DNA of 64,000 nt. Source: Sutcliffiella tianshenii (lineage in GTDB: Bacteria > Bacillota > Bacilli > Bacillales > Bacillaceae_I). Where the stretch lies: NCBI RefSeq assembly GCF_016908565.1, contig NZ_JAFBED010000002.1:124001-188000 (forward strand), in the 5' to 3' direction. A model generated the notes under the pieces. It was not told where the DNA came from, searched no databases, and worked only from the letters and a program-made list of their open reading frames with translations. The position numbers and the translations under genes were made by a program. Positions 20,401 through 29,842 of the stretch are shown here, piece after piece; position 1 is the first letter of the stretch; each line of letters begins with the position of its first letter.

Positions 20401-21778
20401 CCATAACTATACAAAAGTGTTATTCGGCGAAGATTATGTTTTCCGTGCAGGGACAATCGGTACTGTAGCTGATAAAACAGCCTATGGCTATGTAAAAGGC
20501 TATGCAAATGACCGTAACCTCATTCTACGCGGGGCTGAAATTGATCGCCTATCATCAGGATGTACAGGGGTGAGAAGATCGACAGGCCAGCATCCCGGCG
20601 GAATTATCGTTGTACCGGATTATATGGATATTTTCGATTTCTCCCCGATACAGTTTCCGGCGGATGATACAAGCTCGGAATGGAAAACCACTCACTTTGA
20701 TTTTCATTCCATCCATGACAATCTGTTGAAGCTTGATATTCTTGGACATGATGACCCTACGGTGATCAGGATGCTCCAGGATTTAAGCGGAATTGATCCA
20801 AAGACGATCCCGACAGACGATCCTTATGTGATGAAAATATTCAGTGGCACAGAGTCACTTGGAGTGACAGAAGAGCAGATCATGTGTAAAACCGGTACAC
20901 TGGGTATTCCTGAGTTCGGAACAAGATTTGTCCGACAGATGCTTGAGGATACAAAGCCATCTACATTCTCTGAGCTTGTCCAGATTTCAGGACTTTCACA
21001 TGGGACGGATGTTTGGCTTGGAAACGCCCAAGAACTAATTCACAATAAGACTTGTACTTTGAGTGAAGTGATCGGGTGCCGTGATGATATCATGGTTTAT
21101 CTCATCTATAAAGGACTGGACCCTTCCATGGCTTTTAAAATCATGGAATCTGTGCGTAAAGGAAAAGGACTGTCCGATGAATTCAAAGAAGAAATGATCA
21201 AGAATGATGTACCTGCCTGGTATATCGATTCCTGCCTGAAAATCAAATATATGTTCCCGAAGGCGCATGCTGCAGCCTATGTCCTGATGGCAGTGCGCAT
21301 CGCCTACTTTAAAGTGCATTTTCCTTTGATGTACTATGCTGCATATTTTACCGTCCGTGCGGATGATTTCGATCTTGACAGCATGGTGAAGGGATCTGCC
21401 GCAATGCGTCAAAAGATCGAAGAGATAAATGCCAAAGGCCTGGATGCTTCCCCTAAGGAAAAATCCTTATTGACCGTCCTGGAATTGTCACTTGAAATGA
21501 GTGAAAGAGGTTACTCCTTCCAAAAGGTGGATCTATACAAATCACATGCATCAGATTTCATCATAGAAGGAAACTCACTTATACCACCATTCAATGCCAT
21601 ACCGGGACTAGGTACCAACGCGGCCATCAATATTGTAAAATCAAGGCAAGACGGCGAGTTCCTTTCAAAAGAGGACCTACAGCAGCGTGGCCGGGTGTCC
21701 AAGACCATCATGGAATTCCTGGATAAGCAAGGCTGCCTGGGTTCCCTTCCGGATCAAAACCAGCTTTCCCTGTTCTAA
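17468..21778 (+). CDS. polC: DNA polymerase III PolC-type alpha subunit
   Basis: I choose ATG 17468 ([20 protein letters not shown]), giving 1436 residues, in line with the 1437 of B. subtilis. The frame opens at 17420, but the first 16 codons are not conserved. Domains in order are an N-terminal domain, an OB fold, a PHP domain ([16 protein letters not shown]) interrupted by a DnaQ-type 3'-5' exonuclease ([18 protein letters not shown]), a zinc finger (CPSC...CPDC), the polymerase palm with [11 protein letters not shown], and an HhH region. The C-terminus QLSLF is a beta-clamp binding motif. It is the main replicative polymerase of low-GC Gram-positives. Confidence 0.98.
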   Translation: MELVQEKKDRFRLLLQQLDLTSDDIFPYFAEAGIDKLTVEKTSKRWHFHFVLQKVLPVSIYELFYMKLTKSFSHIANVSFQISVLDRSFEDSYIQDYWPVCLKELEGCSPPLMMLLKGQVPTLQGNKLMLTARNEAEAIAVKRKLNTTICSTYEGFGFPTFVLDTTLSHSEEEFKQFVEKKQMEDQQKALAAVTEMQKKDSAKDDGGSISGPVMIGYTIKDDAEMKTLAEIVEEERRVAVQGYVFDAETKELRSGRTLLTFKITDYTNSILVKMFSRDKEDVPLLQAVKKGMWLKVRGSIQNDTFVRDLVMMANDINEFQGKEIRDTAPEGEKRIELHLHSPMSTMDAVSSISSLVAQAKKWGHEAIAITDHAVAQGYPEAYSAGKKNGVKILYGLEANLVDDGVPIAYNPVHRNLAEDTYVVFDVETTGLSAMYDTIIELAAVKIRDGEIIDRFESFSNPHHPLSATTINLTGITDDMVRNAPEVGDVLQDFYKWIDDDILVAHNASFDMGFLNIGFQRIGLGKAKNPVIDTLELGRLLFPDLKNHRLNTLCKKFDIELTQHHRAIYDAEATGYLLMKMLKDSLERGITYHDELNDNSGKSDAYKRARPSHITLLAVNDVGLKNIFKLVSLSHMNFFFRVPRIPRSLLQKHREGLLVGTACDKGEVFEGMMQKAPDEVESIAEFYDYIEVQPPSNYDHLIELELIKDDKALKEIITNIVKLGEKLEKPVVATGNVHYLKKEDKIHREILVRSQSGANPLNRHKLPDVHFKTTDDMLAAFSFLGEEKAKEIVVANTQKVASMIEDIKPIKDDLYTPKIEGADEEIREMSYRMARSIYGEELPELVEKRIEKELKSIIGHGFAVIYLISHKLVKKSLDDGYLVGSRGSVGSSFVATMTEITEVNPLPPHYVCPSCKKSEFFDDGSVGSGFDLPDKDCPDCGEAFKKDGHDIPFETFLGFKGDKVPDIDLNFSGEYQPRAHNYTKVLFGEDYVFRAGTIGTVADKTAYGYVKGYANDRNLILRGAEIDRLSSGCTGVRRSTGQHPGGIIVVPDYMDIFDFSPIQFPADDTSSEWKTTHFDFHSIHDNLLKLDILGHDDPTVIRMLQDLSGIDPKTIPTDDPYVMKIFSGTESLGVTEEQIMCKTGTLGIPEFGTRFVRQMLEDTKPSTFSELVQISGLSHGTDVWLGNAQELIHNKTCTLSEVIGCRDDIMVYLIYKGLDPSMAFKIMESVRKGKGLSDEFKEEMIKNDVPAWYIDSCLKIKYMFPKAHAAAYVLMAVRIAYFKVHFPLMYYAAYFTVRADDFDLDSMVKGSAAMRQKIEEINAKGLDASPKEKSLLTVLELSLEMSERGYSFQKVDLYKSHASDFIIEGNSLIPPFNAIPGLGTNAAINIVKSRQDGEFLSKEDLQQRGRVSKTIMEFLDKQGCLGSLPDQNQLSLF

Positions 21779-21837
21779 AAAACTGTCAGAATCCCTTTGG
21801 TCCCTTAGTGTGCAAGCTTTGCAAACACTAGAAAGAT

Positions 21838-21866
21838 TTGCATATTTACCAGGGATATGATATATT
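21838..21866 (+). promoter_or_regulatory. Predicted sigma-A promoter of the rimP-nusA-infB operon
   Basis: TTGCAT (21838-21843) and TATATT (21861-21866) are exactly 17 bp apart. The start would fall near 21873 and give a leader of about 210 nt carrying two hairpins. Confidence 0.6.
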
Positions 21867-21898
21867 TACATTGGAAATGCTATATACAGGTAATTAGC

Positions 21899-21922
21899 AA
21901 AGAGTGGGGAAACCCACTCTTT
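21899..21922 (+). promoter_or_regulatory. GAAA-tetraloop hairpin in the rimP leader
   Basis: AAAGAGTGGG (21899-21908) and CCCACTCTTT (21913-21922) pair perfectly around GAAA, a stable GNRA tetraloop. Only a short T run lies in the 3' arm and CGTATTGT follows, so it may act as a weak terminator or as a stabilising 5' structure. Confidence 0.6.
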
Positions 21923-22009
21923 CGTATTGTATCCCCATTTTCCGGCGACCTGGGAAATTGCTCCTGCGGTATCGCCCTTAGGTGTACATAAGCTTGCTTG
22001 TTTATGATT

Positions 22010-22034
22010 CCCTGCTGATTTTGGCAGGGTCTTT
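22010..22034 (+). terminator. Terminator-like hairpin before rimP
   Basis: CCCTGC pairs with GCAGGG around TGATTTTG, followed by TCTTTTGTT. It lies inside the predicted leader, about 50 bases before the rimP ATG, so it may be an attenuator of the operon. Confidence 0.5.
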
Positions 22035-22084
22035 TGTTCAGATTTTAAAAACATCGTTTCTCGCTACAGCGAAGGAGGAAAAAG

Positions 22085-22555
22085 ATGAGCAAAAATGTAA
22101 TAGATACGGTAGAGGAATTAATGCTGCCTATCACAGAAGAAATGAATGTTGAATTAGTGGATATTGAATATGTAAAAGAAGGTTCTTCTTGGTTTTTACG
22201 TGTGTTCGTAGACAAAGATGGCGGCATTGACATTGAAGACTGTGGAACAGTGAGCACAATGTTGAGCGAAAAGCTTGATGAGCTGGATCCTATCCCGCAT
22301 AACTACTTCCTCGAGGTCTCTTCTCCTGGTGCAGAGCGCCCCTTGAAGAAAAAAGAAGACCTGGAAAAATCAATCGGAAAGTATGTGCATGTTAAAACAT
22401 ACGAGCCTTTGGATGGACTAAAAACCTTTGAAGGTGACCTATTAAGTTTTGATGGCGACACACTTACTATCTCCATGACGATCAAGACACGTAAAAAAGA
22501 AGTGGCAATTCCATATCCGAAAGTGGCCAAAGCACGTTTGGCAGTGAAATTCTAA
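22085..22555 (+). CDS. rimP: Ribosome maturation factor RimP
   Basis: The 156-residue protein starts after GCGAAGGAGGAAAAAG. It shows the RimP/YlxS pattern [36 protein letters not shown] followed by [16 protein letters not shown]. RimP assists maturation of the 30S subunit around S12. It is the first gene of an operon with nusA, infB, rbfA and truB, as in most bacteria, so the cluster couples transcription, translation initiation and 30S assembly. Confidence 0.97.
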   Translation: MSKNVIDTVEELMLPITEEMNVELVDIEYVKEGSSWFLRVFVDKDGGIDIEDCGTVSTMLSEKLDELDPIPHNYFLEVSSPGAERPLKKKEDLEKSIGKYVHVKTYEPLDGLKTFEGDLLSFDGDTLTISMTIKTRKKEVAIPYPKVAKARLAVKF

Positions 22556-22633
22556 TAAGGTTCTATATCTATTGATCCTTTTGCCTAAGTGGTATAAGGG
22601 AATGAATGGATATGTTAAGGGGGACATGGTTGT

Positions 22634-23749
22634 ATGAGCAGCGAGTTATTTGATGCCCTGACTCTGATGGAAAAAGAAAAAGGCATTAGCAAAGACGTAA
22701 TTATTGAAGCGATTGAGGCTGCACTTATATCTGCTTACAAAAGAAACTTCAATCAAGCACAAAATGTTCGTGTAGACCTGAACTTGGAAACAGGCACCAT
22801 GCGAGTATTTGCAAGAAAAGATGTTGTGGATGAAGTATTTGATCCCCGTCTTGAGATTTCCGTGCAGGAAGCACGCCAACTGGATCCGAACTATCAGGAA
22901 AATGATGTGGTGGAAATCGAGGTTACACCTAAGGACTTTGGCCGCATTGCAGCACAAACTGCAAAGCAGGTCGTTACCCAGCGCGTAAGGGAAGCGGAAC
23001 GCGGAGTCATCTACTCGGAGTACATTGAACGGGAAGAAGACATCATGACAGGTATCGTCCAACGATTGGATGCAAAGTTCATCTATGTCAGCTTAGGCAA
23101 GATCGAAGCACTTTTACCCGTAAATGAGCAGATGCCTAATGAACATTACAAACCACATGATAGAATAAAAGTATTCCTTACAAAAGTCGAGAAGACGACA
23201 AAGGGTCCTCAAATCTTTGTTTCCCGCTCGCACCCAGGATTGCTGAAGCGACTATTTGAGTTGGAAGTGCCAGAAATCTATGATGGTACCGTCGAGATCA
23301 AATCAGTGGCGCGTGAAGCAGGCGATCGCTCCAAGATCTCTGTACATTGCGATAATCCTGAAGTTGATCCGGTTGGAGCCTGCGTAGGTCCGAAAGGACA
23401 AAGGGTTCAGGCAATCGTAAACGAACTGAAGGGCGAAAAAATCGATATCGTAAAATGGTCCAAGGATCCTGTGGAATTCGTGGCAAATGCCCTTAGTCCT
23501 TCAAAGGTCCTGGAAGTACAGGTGAATGAAGAGGACAAAGCGACCACCGTCATCGTCCCTGACTACCAGCTTTCCCTTGCAATCGGGAAAAGAGGCCAAA
23601 ATGCCCGCCTTGCAGCAAAATTGACTGGCTGGAAGATCGATATCAAAAGCGAGTCTGAAGCAGAACAATTAGGAATCTATCCAAGTCTTTCCCTATCAAA
23701 AAATGAAGATGATATGGATGATTACTATGAGGACGAAAACACGGAATAA
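22634..23749 (+). CDS. nusA: Transcription termination/antitermination factor NusA
   Basis: The 371-residue protein starts at ATG 22634, behind a GGGGG-type site. It contains the NusA N-terminal RNA polymerase-binding domain (EAIEAALISAYKRNF), an S1 domain (IMTGIVQRLDAKFIYVSLGKIEALLP) and two KH domains (DPVGACVGPKGQRVQAIVNEL and LAIGKRGQNARLAAKLTGW). It lacks the C-terminal acidic repeats found in E. coli NusA, as is normal for Firmicutes. It modulates pausing and intrinsic termination, and in several bacteria it regulates its own operon. Confidence 0.98.
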   Translation: MSSELFDALTLMEKEKGISKDVIIEAIEAALISAYKRNFNQAQNVRVDLNLETGTMRVFARKDVVDEVFDPRLEISVQEARQLDPNYQENDVVEIEVTPKDFGRIAAQTAKQVVTQRVREAERGVIYSEYIEREEDIMTGIVQRLDAKFIYVSLGKIEALLPVNEQMPNEHYKPHDRIKVFLTKVEKTTKGPQIFVSRSHPGLLKRLFELEVPEIYDGTVEIKSVAREAGDRSKISVHCDNPEVDPVGACVGPKGQRVQAIVNELKGEKIDIVKWSKDPVEFVANALSPSKVLEVQVNEEDKATTVIVPDYQLSLAIGKRGQNARLAAKLTGWKIDIKSESEAEQLGIYPSLSLSKNEDDMDDYYEDENTE

Positions 23750-23773
23750 TGATCGTAAAAGAGGGTGAGACCA

Positions 23774-24058
23774 GTGAACAGCCGCAAAAAAATTCCTATG
23801 CGAAAATGCGTTGCTAGTCAGGAATTGAGACCGAAGAAAGATTTGATTCGCATTGTCCGCTCCAAAGAGGGCGAAGTCTCGATTGACCTGACAGGGAAGA
23901 AGTCTGGTAGAGGGGCGTATTTGGCAAGAAGCAAAGAGAGTATCCTTCTTGCAAAAAAGAAAAATATATTATCCCGACATCTAGAAGTGGCGATTGATGA
24001 TTCATTGTATGATGAATTGCTTCAACTGGTAGAAACGGAGAAAGATTCTACATCATGA
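23774..24058 (+). CDS. rnpM: RnpM (YlxR), RNase P-modulating RNA-binding protein
   Basis: The GTG at 23774 follows AGAGGGTGAGA, giving 94 residues; the GTG at 23765 overlaps that site and is unlikely. The protein shows the YlxR-family pattern [28 protein letters not shown] and [15 protein letters not shown]. YlxR proteins bind RNA; the B. subtilis protein has been linked to RNase P, from which the name RnpM derives. It overlaps ylxQ by 4 bp and lies between nusA and infB, the normal position. Confidence 0.9.
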   Translation: MNSRKKIPMRKCVASQELRPKKDLIRIVRSKEGEVSIDLTGKKSGRGAYLARSKESILLAKKKNILSRHLEVAIDDSLYDELLQLVETEKDSTS

Positions 24059-24354
24059 ATAATCAATGGTTATCCATATTAGGCCTCGCCACAAGGGCGA
24101 GAAAAATCATCACCGGGGAAGAACTGGTGGTAAAAGAAGTAAGAAATGGGAATGCAAAGCTTGTAATCGTTGCAGGGGATGCATCTTCCAATACAATGAA
24201 AAAGCTGCAGGATAAATGCAGTTATTACAAAGTGCCAATCAGGACGGTCGAGGATCGGTACGAGTTAGGTCGGGCAATAGGAAAAGACGCGAGGGTTTCC
24301 ATCGCGATCCTTGATGAAGGGTTTGCAAAAAAACTCCTTACAATGCTCGATTAA
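24055..24354 (+). CDS. ylxQ: YlxQ, L7Ae-family RNA-binding protein
   Basis: The 99-residue protein overlaps the rnpM stop by 4 bp. It has the L7Ae/L30e/Gadd45 fold pattern: [44 protein letters not shown]7Ae family members bind RNA kink-turns, and YlxQ of B. subtilis binds kink-turn RNA in vitro. Its cellular role is not established. It is followed by infB 17 bp later. Confidence 0.9.
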   Translation: MNNQWLSILGLATRARKIITGEELVVKEVRNGNAKLVIVAGDASSNTMKKLQDKCSYYKVPIRTVEDRYELGRAIGKDARVSIAILDEGFAKKLLTMLD

Positions 24355-24371
24355 TCTTTGGGGGTGAATGT

Positions 24372-26537
24372 ATGACGAAATTACGCGTGTACGAATACGC
24401 TAAACAGAAGAACGTATCAAGTAAAGATGTCATTACAAAACTAAAAGAAATGAATATTGAGGTATCAAACCATATGGCAACATTAGATGAAGACACTATC
24501 CAAAAATTGAATGGCACGAACAAAAAAGAAACAGCTAAAAAACCGGCGGCACAAGGAACAAACAGTGCTCCAAAGAAGCCGGCGAATAGCCAAGGATCCG
24601 CACAAGGTGGTCAAAAGAGCGGCAATTCCGCTCAAAAGCCAGCTAAAAAACCTTTCAACAGCAACAGCAATAACAATAACAACAATAATAACAATTTTTC
24701 AAAAGGCAAAAAGAAACAACAGAATAACAAACAAAACCGCGGACCACAATCAGCGCCAACACCACCAGTGAAGAAAAAAGAGACACCTTCAAAAATCACA
24801 TTCACAGGTTCCCTGACAGTTGGAGAATTAGCTAACAAGCTGAACAAAGAGCCTTCTGAAATCATCAAGAAGCTTTTAATGTTAGGTGTGATGGCTACCA
24901 TCAACCAAGATCTTGATAAAGATGCTATCGAACTTGTAGCTGGCGAGTACAATGTGGAAGTAGAAGAAGAAATCATTTTTGAAGTTACCGATTTCGAAGG
25001 CTACGAAACAGAAGATAAAGAAGAAGTGCTAGAAGAGCGCCCACCGGTAGTCACTATCATGGGTCACGTTGACCACGGTAAAACCACCCTTCTTGATTCC
25101 ATCCGTAACACGAAGGTTACAGCAGGGGAAGCTGGCGGTATCACACAGCATATCGGTGCATACCAAGTAGTGGTAGAAGGCAAGAAGATTACTTTCCTTG
25201 ATACTCCAGGGCATGCTGCCTTTACAACGATGCGTGCGCGTGGAGCGCAAGTAACGGATATTACCATCCTTGTTGTAGCTGCGGATGATGGAGTAATGCC
25301 TCAAACAGTCGAAGCAATCAACCATGCTAAAGCTGCAGAGGTTCCGATCATTGTTGCTGTAAACAAGATGGATAAAGAAGGAGCCAATCCTGAACGTGTG
25401 ATGCAGGAATTGACTGAGCATGGACTTGTTTCCGAAGCATGGGGCGGGGATACAATCTTTGTACCACTATCTGCTCTAAGCGGAGAGGGAATTGATACAC
25501 TTCTTGAAATGATCCTGCTTGTATCTGAAGTGGAAGAATTCAAGGCCAATCCTAAGCGTGCTGCATCAGGTACTGTCATCGAGGCGCAGCTTGATAAAGG
25601 AAGAGGTTCTGTAGCTACACTTCTTGTACAAAAAGGTACGCTTAAAGTTGGAGATCCTATCGTTGTCGGCAATACATTCGGTCGCGTGCGTGCAATGGTT
25701 AATGATTTGGGACGCCGTGTGAAAGAGGCTGGTCCATCAACACCAGTTGAGATCACGGGTCTTAATGATGTTCCGCAAGCCGGTGACAACTTCATGGTCT
25801 TCGCTGATGAGAAAAAAGCGCGTAATGTCGGTGAGGCACGTGCTCAAAAACAACTTCAAGAGCAAAGAAGTGAGAAAACCCGTGTAACATTAGATGACCT
25901 TTTTGAACAAATCAAACAAGGTGAAATGAAAGAAATCAACATCATTGTCAAAGCAGACGTTCAAGGCTCTGTAGAAGCGATGGCTGCTTCCCTGCAGAAA
26001 ATTGAAGTTGAAGGGGCAAAAGTGAAGATCATTCACACTGGTGTCGGAGCGATTACAGAATCCGATATCATCCTGGCATCTGCATCAAATGCCATCGTCA
26101 TCGGGTTCAACGTGCGTCCTGATGCAGGAGCAAAACGTACAGCCGATGCAGAGAAAGTTGACATCAGATTACATCGCATCATCTACAAAGCGATCGAAGA
26201 AATCGAGGCAGCGATGAAAGGGATGCTTGACCCTGAATTTGAAGAAAAAGTGATCGGTCAAGTGGAAGTCCGTCAAACGTTCAAGGTTTCCAAAATCGGT
26301 ACCATTGCCGGAGCTTATGTTACGGAAGGTAAAATCACCCGTGATTCCAGCATCCGCCTGATCCGTGACGGAATCGTCATTTTTGAAGGGGAATTGGATA
26401 CGCTAAAACGTTTCAAGGATGATGTGAAGGAAGTTGCGACAAACTATGAGTGTGGAGTAACAATCAAAAACTTTAATGATATTAAAGAAGGCGACATCAT
26501 CGAAGCGTACGTCATGCAAGAAATCGAAAGAAAATGA
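24372..26537 (+). CDS. infB: Translation initiation factor IF-2
   Basis: The 721-residue GTPase has an N-terminal IF2-N domain ([27 protein letters not shown]). A low-complexity linker (about residues 50-135) follows, rich in Lys, Ala, Pro and Asn, with a run of eight to nine Asn near residue 105. A second IF2-N domain comes next, then the G domain with [15 protein letters not shown] (P-loop), [16 protein letters not shown] and [13 protein letters not shown]. Domains II, III and the fMet-tRNA-binding C2 domain complete the protein. It places initiator tRNA on the 30S subunit. The Asn tract is encoded by an (AAC/AAT) run. Confidence 0.98.
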   Translation: MTKLRVYEYAKQKNVSSKDVITKLKEMNIEVSNHMATLDEDTIQKLNGTNKKETAKKPAAQGTNSAPKKPANSQGSAQGGQKSGNSAQKPAKKPFNSNSNNNNNNNNNFSKGKKKQQNNKQNRGPQSAPTPPVKKKETPSKITFTGSLTVGELANKLNKEPSEIIKKLLMLGVMATINQDLDKDAIELVAGEYNVEVEEEIIFEVTDFEGYETEDKEEVLEERPPVVTIMGHVDHGKTTLLDSIRNTKVTAGEAGGITQHIGAYQVVVEGKKITFLDTPGHAAFTTMRARGAQVTDITILVVAADDGVMPQTVEAINHAKAAEVPIIVAVNKMDKEGANPERVMQELTEHGLVSEAWGGDTIFVPLSALSGEGIDTLLEMILLVSEVEEFKANPKRAASGTVIEAQLDKGRGSVATLLVQKGTLKVGDPIVVGNTFGRVRAMVNDLGRRVKEAGPSTPVEITGLNDVPQAGDNFMVFADEKKARNVGEARAQKQLQEQRSEKTRVTLDDLFEQIKQGEMKEINIIVKADVQGSVEAMAASLQKIEVEGAKVKIIHTGVGAITESDIILASASNAIVIGFNVRPDAGAKRTADAEKVDIRLHRIIYKAIEEIEAAMKGMLDPEFEEKVIGQVEVRQTFKVSKIGTIAGAYVTEGKITRDSSIRLIRDGIVIFEGELDTLKRFKDDVKEVATNYECGVTIKNFNDIKEGDIIEAYVMQEIERK

Positions 26538-26812
26538 TCGGATATCTAGAATGTGACTGTATGATCTATGATGCGCAATCACTGAAGGAGAAGAGAGCCG
26601 TGCTTCAGCGTATCATCACAAGGCTGAAGCAACGGTTCAACATTTCCATATCCGAGATTGACCATCAGGACGTATGGCAGCGGACGAAGCTAGGGATTGT
26701 ATCCATATCTTCTTCTAAATCCGTCACCGAAAAGGAATTGCAGAAAGTCTTGGATTATTTGGATTCCTTTCCGGAAATTGAACGAGCAGAAACTTCGCTT
26801 GATTGGCTTTAA
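26534..26812 (+). CDS. ylxP: YlxP, DUF503 family protein
   Basis: The 92-residue protein starts within the infB stop (ATGA). It has the DUF503 pattern [42 protein letters not shown] and [16 protein letters not shown]503 proteins are small alpha/beta proteins found between infB and rbfA in Firmicutes and have no established function. Position suggests a role in ribosome maturation or initiation, but this is inference from neighbourhood only. Confidence 0.9.
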   Translation: MIGYLECDCMIYDAQSLKEKRAVLQRIITRLKQRFNISISEIDHQDVWQRTKLGIVSISSSKSVTEKELQKVLDYLDSFPEIERAETSLDWL

Positions 26813-26825
26813 AGGGGTGAAAATT

Positions 26826-27185
26826 ATGACACTCAGATCAAACCGTGTTGGAGAGCAGATGAAAAAGGAGCTTTCCGATATCATTGGTCGTAAAATCAAG
26901 GATCCCCGTGTAGGTTTTGTCACTGTTACAGATGTACAGGTTACCGGCGATCTTCAGCAAGCCAAGGTGTTTATCTCTGTCCTTGGAGATGATGAAAAAA
27001 GGCAGGATACATTGATCGGCTTGGCAAAGGCAAAAGGCTTCATCCGCAGTGAAATCGGACGAAGAATCCGTTTGAGAAAAACGCCTGAGCTTTTCTTTGA
27101 ATTTGACGAATCCATGGAATATGGTAATCGCATCAATACCTTGATCCATGAATTGAATAGAAATGACTCTTATGATGAAGAGTAA
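26826..27185 (+). CDS. rbfA: 30S ribosome-binding factor RbfA
   Basis: The start is ATG 26826, after AAAGGGGTGAAAATT, giving 119 residues; the longer open frame from 26697 overlaps ylxP and is spurious. Conserved segments are [38 protein letters not shown] and [27 protein letters not shown]. RbfA is a KH-fold cold-shock factor that binds the 30S subunit near helix 1 of 16S rRNA during maturation. It is in operon with infB and truB. Confidence 0.97.
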   Translation: MTLRSNRVGEQMKKELSDIIGRKIKDPRVGFVTVTDVQVTGDLQQAKVFISVLGDDEKRQDTLIGLAKAKGFIRSEIGRRIRLRKTPELFFEFDESMEYGNRINTLIHELNRNDSYDEE

Positions 27186-27190
27186 CCTTG

Positions 27191-27216
27191 AAGGATAGAC
27201 AGAATTGTCTATCCTT
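27191..27216 (+). terminator. Hairpin between rbfA and truB
   Basis: AAGGATAGACA (27191-27201) and TGTCTATCCTT (27206-27216) form a perfect 11-bp stem with loop GAAT. The following TCAGTGTAATT is a poor T tract, so it may attenuate or protect the upstream mRNA end rather than terminate fully. Confidence 0.65.
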
Positions 27217-27280
27217 TCAGTGTAATTATTGCGATTTTCAACCCTTAAAAAAACGATTAAATATGGAAGGGGTGTATCCC

Positions 27281-28201
27281 TTGGATGGCATTCTGGTATT
27301 AAACAAACCAAAGGGAATTACTTCTCATGACTGTGTCTTCAAAGTGAGGAAAATCCTAAAAACAAAAAAAGTCGGTCACACAGGCACTCTCGATCCGGAG
27401 GTCACCGGAGTATTGCCGATCTGCATTGGTAAAGCCACTAAACTGGTTGAGTTTCTTACTGTCGAACAAAAATCATACATAGGTGAAGTAACCTTGGGCT
27501 TTTCCACCACAACCGAGGACCAAACAGGGGAAACGGTAGAGGAAAAGGAAGTAGGGGAACCTATTTCCAAAATAGAAATCGAGCGGGTGCTGCAACAACT
27601 CACAGGCGAAATAGAACAGACCCCACCCATGTTTTCCGCAGTGAAAATTAATGGAAAGAAATTATATGAATATGCAAGAGAAGGTAAGGTAATAGATCGC
27701 CCCTCCAGAAAAATAACGATATATGACCTTTTTCTCACTAGCGATATCAAGCATGAAAACGGTACGCTGAAATTCTCTTTTGAGGTGTCATGCAGCAAAG
27801 GGACCTATGTAAGGACTTTGGCTGTACAAATAGGGGAACTGCTTGGATATCCGGCACATATGAGCCAATTGATCAGGGTTGCTTCGGGTAACTTTAAAAT
27901 TGACCAGGCCATCACCTTGGATGAACTTGAAGAGCTGATGACTGACGGAAATGTGGACAGTAAACTTGTACCGATGGAAAAAGCGTTAAACTCGTTGCCT
28001 AAGCTTACGATAAGTGATACAGTAGCAGAGAAAGTGCAAAATGGAGCAGTCCTCCCCATTCCTGAAGATCTTGAATGGGATGCTGAGTATTTCAGTATTT
28101 TCCATGATGACTCTTGCCTGGCCATCTATATGAAGCATCCTTCAAAACCGGGTATGATGAAGCCAAAGAAGGTTTTCCACGGTCAGGACAGTGATTTTTA
28201 G
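27281..28201 (+). CDS. truB: tRNA pseudouridine(55) synthase TruB
   Basis: I choose the TTG at 27281, five bases after GGAAGGGGTG, giving 306 residues. The in-frame ATG at 27263 lies within or before that site, and the frame further upstream (from 27188) crosses the rbfA hairpin. The protein begins DGILVLNKPKGITSHDCV and has the catalytic aspartate in GHTGTLDPEVTGVLPI (D38 from the TTG). It makes pseudouridine 55 in the T-loop of tRNA. It is followed by ribF, the usual order. Confidence 0.95.
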   Translation: MDGILVLNKPKGITSHDCVFKVRKILKTKKVGHTGTLDPEVTGVLPICIGKATKLVEFLTVEQKSYIGEVTLGFSTTTEDQTGETVEEKEVGEPISKIEIERVLQQLTGEIEQTPPMFSAVKINGKKLYEYAREGKVIDRPSRKITIYDLFLTSDIKHENGTLKFSFEVSCSKGTYVRTLAVQIGELLGYPAHMSQLIRVASGNFKIDQAITLDELEELMTDGNVDSKLVPMEKALNSLPKLTISDTVAEKVQNGAVLPIPEDLEWDAEYFSIFHDDSCLAIYMKHPSKPGMMKPKKVFHGQDSDF

Positions 28202-28258
28202 AGAGAAAAAGAAATTTGGCATACATACTGTATGAACAGATAGATTTAGGTGATTATG

Positions 28259-29248
28259 ATGAAAGTTGTCTATTTAGAACATCCTCATTCCATACAGCAA
28301 AAAGAGTGTGACCCTTCGGTCGTGGCACTCGGTTTTTTTGACGGCATCCATTTGGGACACCAAAGTGTCATCAAGGCTGCCATTAAAACTGCCAGGGAGC
28401 ATAACCTGAAAGCGTCCGTCATGACATTGGATCCGCATCCATCCGTCGTATTGAGGAAGACCGTTCAACATGTCCGCTATATTACTCCTTTGATGGAAAA
28501 GATTAAAATTCTTAACCAATTGGGTGTGGACATTCTGTACGTTGTGAAATTCGACCTCGGATTTGCCGGACTTGTGCCGCAGGATTTTGTAGACCAGTAT
28601 ATCATCGGTCTTAACATCAAGCATGTGGTGGCAGGATTTGATTATTCCTATGGCCGCTTAGGTAAGGGAACAATGGAAACATTGCCATTCCACTCACGTG
28701 GGCAATTTAACCAGACAGTCATTGAAAAATATACAACCAATAATCTCAAAGTAAGCTCTACACTCATCCGTGAGCAAATCAAAGAAGGGGAGATGGACAA
28801 GCTTCCCCTTACCTTGGGTCGATATTATGTAATCAGGGGAACTGTGGGCCATGGTGATAAGCGTGGTCGTACAATCGGCTTCCCCACAGCGAATATAAAG
28901 CTTTCAGATGAATATGTCATACCGAGGACAGGCGTCTATGCAGTCAGGATGCATGTGAGGGGAAGATGGTATCAAGGAGTCTGCAATATCGGCTATAAAC
29001 CTACCTTTAAAGAACGTGAAAAAGAAGATCTGCCTTCCATTGAAGTCCATCTTTTTGAATTCAGTGAATCCATTTATGGAGAGGAAGTCATTGTAGAATG
29101 GCACCAAAGCATCCGGGAAGAGCGGAAATTCGATGGTGTGGATGCCCTGATCGCACAGATCCAAATGGACAAAGAGACTTCCCTTGACTATTTTCAAAAA
29201 AGCACACCCGATACTTGCTTTTTATCCAAAAAAGATGTATGCTATTAA
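28259..29248 (+). CDS. ribF: Bifunctional riboflavin kinase/FAD synthetase
   Basis: The start is taken at ATG 28259 (MKVVYLEHPH), spaced from TTAGGTGATT; GTG 28250 and ATG 28256 are in frame but overlap the site. The 329-residue protein has the N-terminal FAD synthetase domain (VALGFFDGIHLGHQSVI) and the C-terminal flavokinase domain (GDKRGRTIGFPTANIKL). It makes FMN and FAD from riboflavin. B. subtilis calls this gene ribC. No FMN riboswitch is seen upstream. Confidence 0.96.
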   Translation: MKVVYLEHPHSIQQKECDPSVVALGFFDGIHLGHQSVIKAAIKTAREHNLKASVMTLDPHPSVVLRKTVQHVRYITPLMEKIKILNQLGVDILYVVKFDLGFAGLVPQDFVDQYIIGLNIKHVVAGFDYSYGRLGKGTMETLPFHSRGQFNQTVIEKYTTNNLKVSSTLIREQIKEGEMDKLPLTLGRYYVIRGTVGHGDKRGRTIGFPTANIKLSDEYVIPRTGVYAVRMHVRGRWYQGVCNIGYKPTFKEREKEDLPSIEVHLFEFSESIYGEEVIVEWHQSIREERKFDGVDALIAQIQMDKETSLDYFQKSTPDTCFLSKKDVCY

Positions 29249-29257
29249 ACGTACTAA

Positions 29258-29602
<345 letters not shown>

Positions 29603-29611
29603 TGTTTTTTG

Positions 29612-29638
29612 AAAAAGCGGGAGAATTCCCGCTTTTTT
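29612..29638 (+). terminator. Rho-independent terminator after rpsO
   Basis: GCGGGA (29617-29622) pairs with TCCCGC (29627-29632), extended by A5/T6 arms. It separates rpsO from pnp. Confidence 0.92.
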
Positions 29639-29842
29639 GTTAGTATTTTTAGAAGCGACTAATCGCAAGGTTGTACCTTTATTTTTCCATTTATATCATA
29701 AAAGGCAACTTTTTACCTATACATTACGGAATTCTATTGATATGTTGTAGTTATTTCGTTCATACTATACATAATACTAAATGCATTATTTTTACTATTC
29801 ATTTTCTTTTACATATGAGCTAGAGAGGGGTTAAACGAACTC

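Larger units (their letters stand above)
21779..22084. other. Gap between polC and rimP with promoter and two hairpins
   Basis: This 306-bp stretch has no gene. It contains an imperfect TAGTGT/ACACTA hairpin after polC, the predicted rimP operon promoter (21838-21866), a 10-bp stem with a GAAA loop (21899-21922), and a CCCTGC/GCAGGG stem followed by TCTTTT (22010-22034). Its layout suggests a regulated leader for the nusA-infB operon. Confidence 0.7.

Noticed and set aside
27188-27280. N-terminal extension of TruB
   Set aside because: The upstream frame crosses a hairpin after rbfA and is not conserved; a ribosome binding site points to TTG 27281.
27376-27798. Minus-strand ORF of 140 codons
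   Set aside because: It is antisense to truB and shows no family pattern; the + strand frame has clear catalytic motifs.
28202-28258. FMN riboswitch before ribF
   Set aside because: Only 57 bp separate truB and ribF, with none of the conserved RFN sequence.
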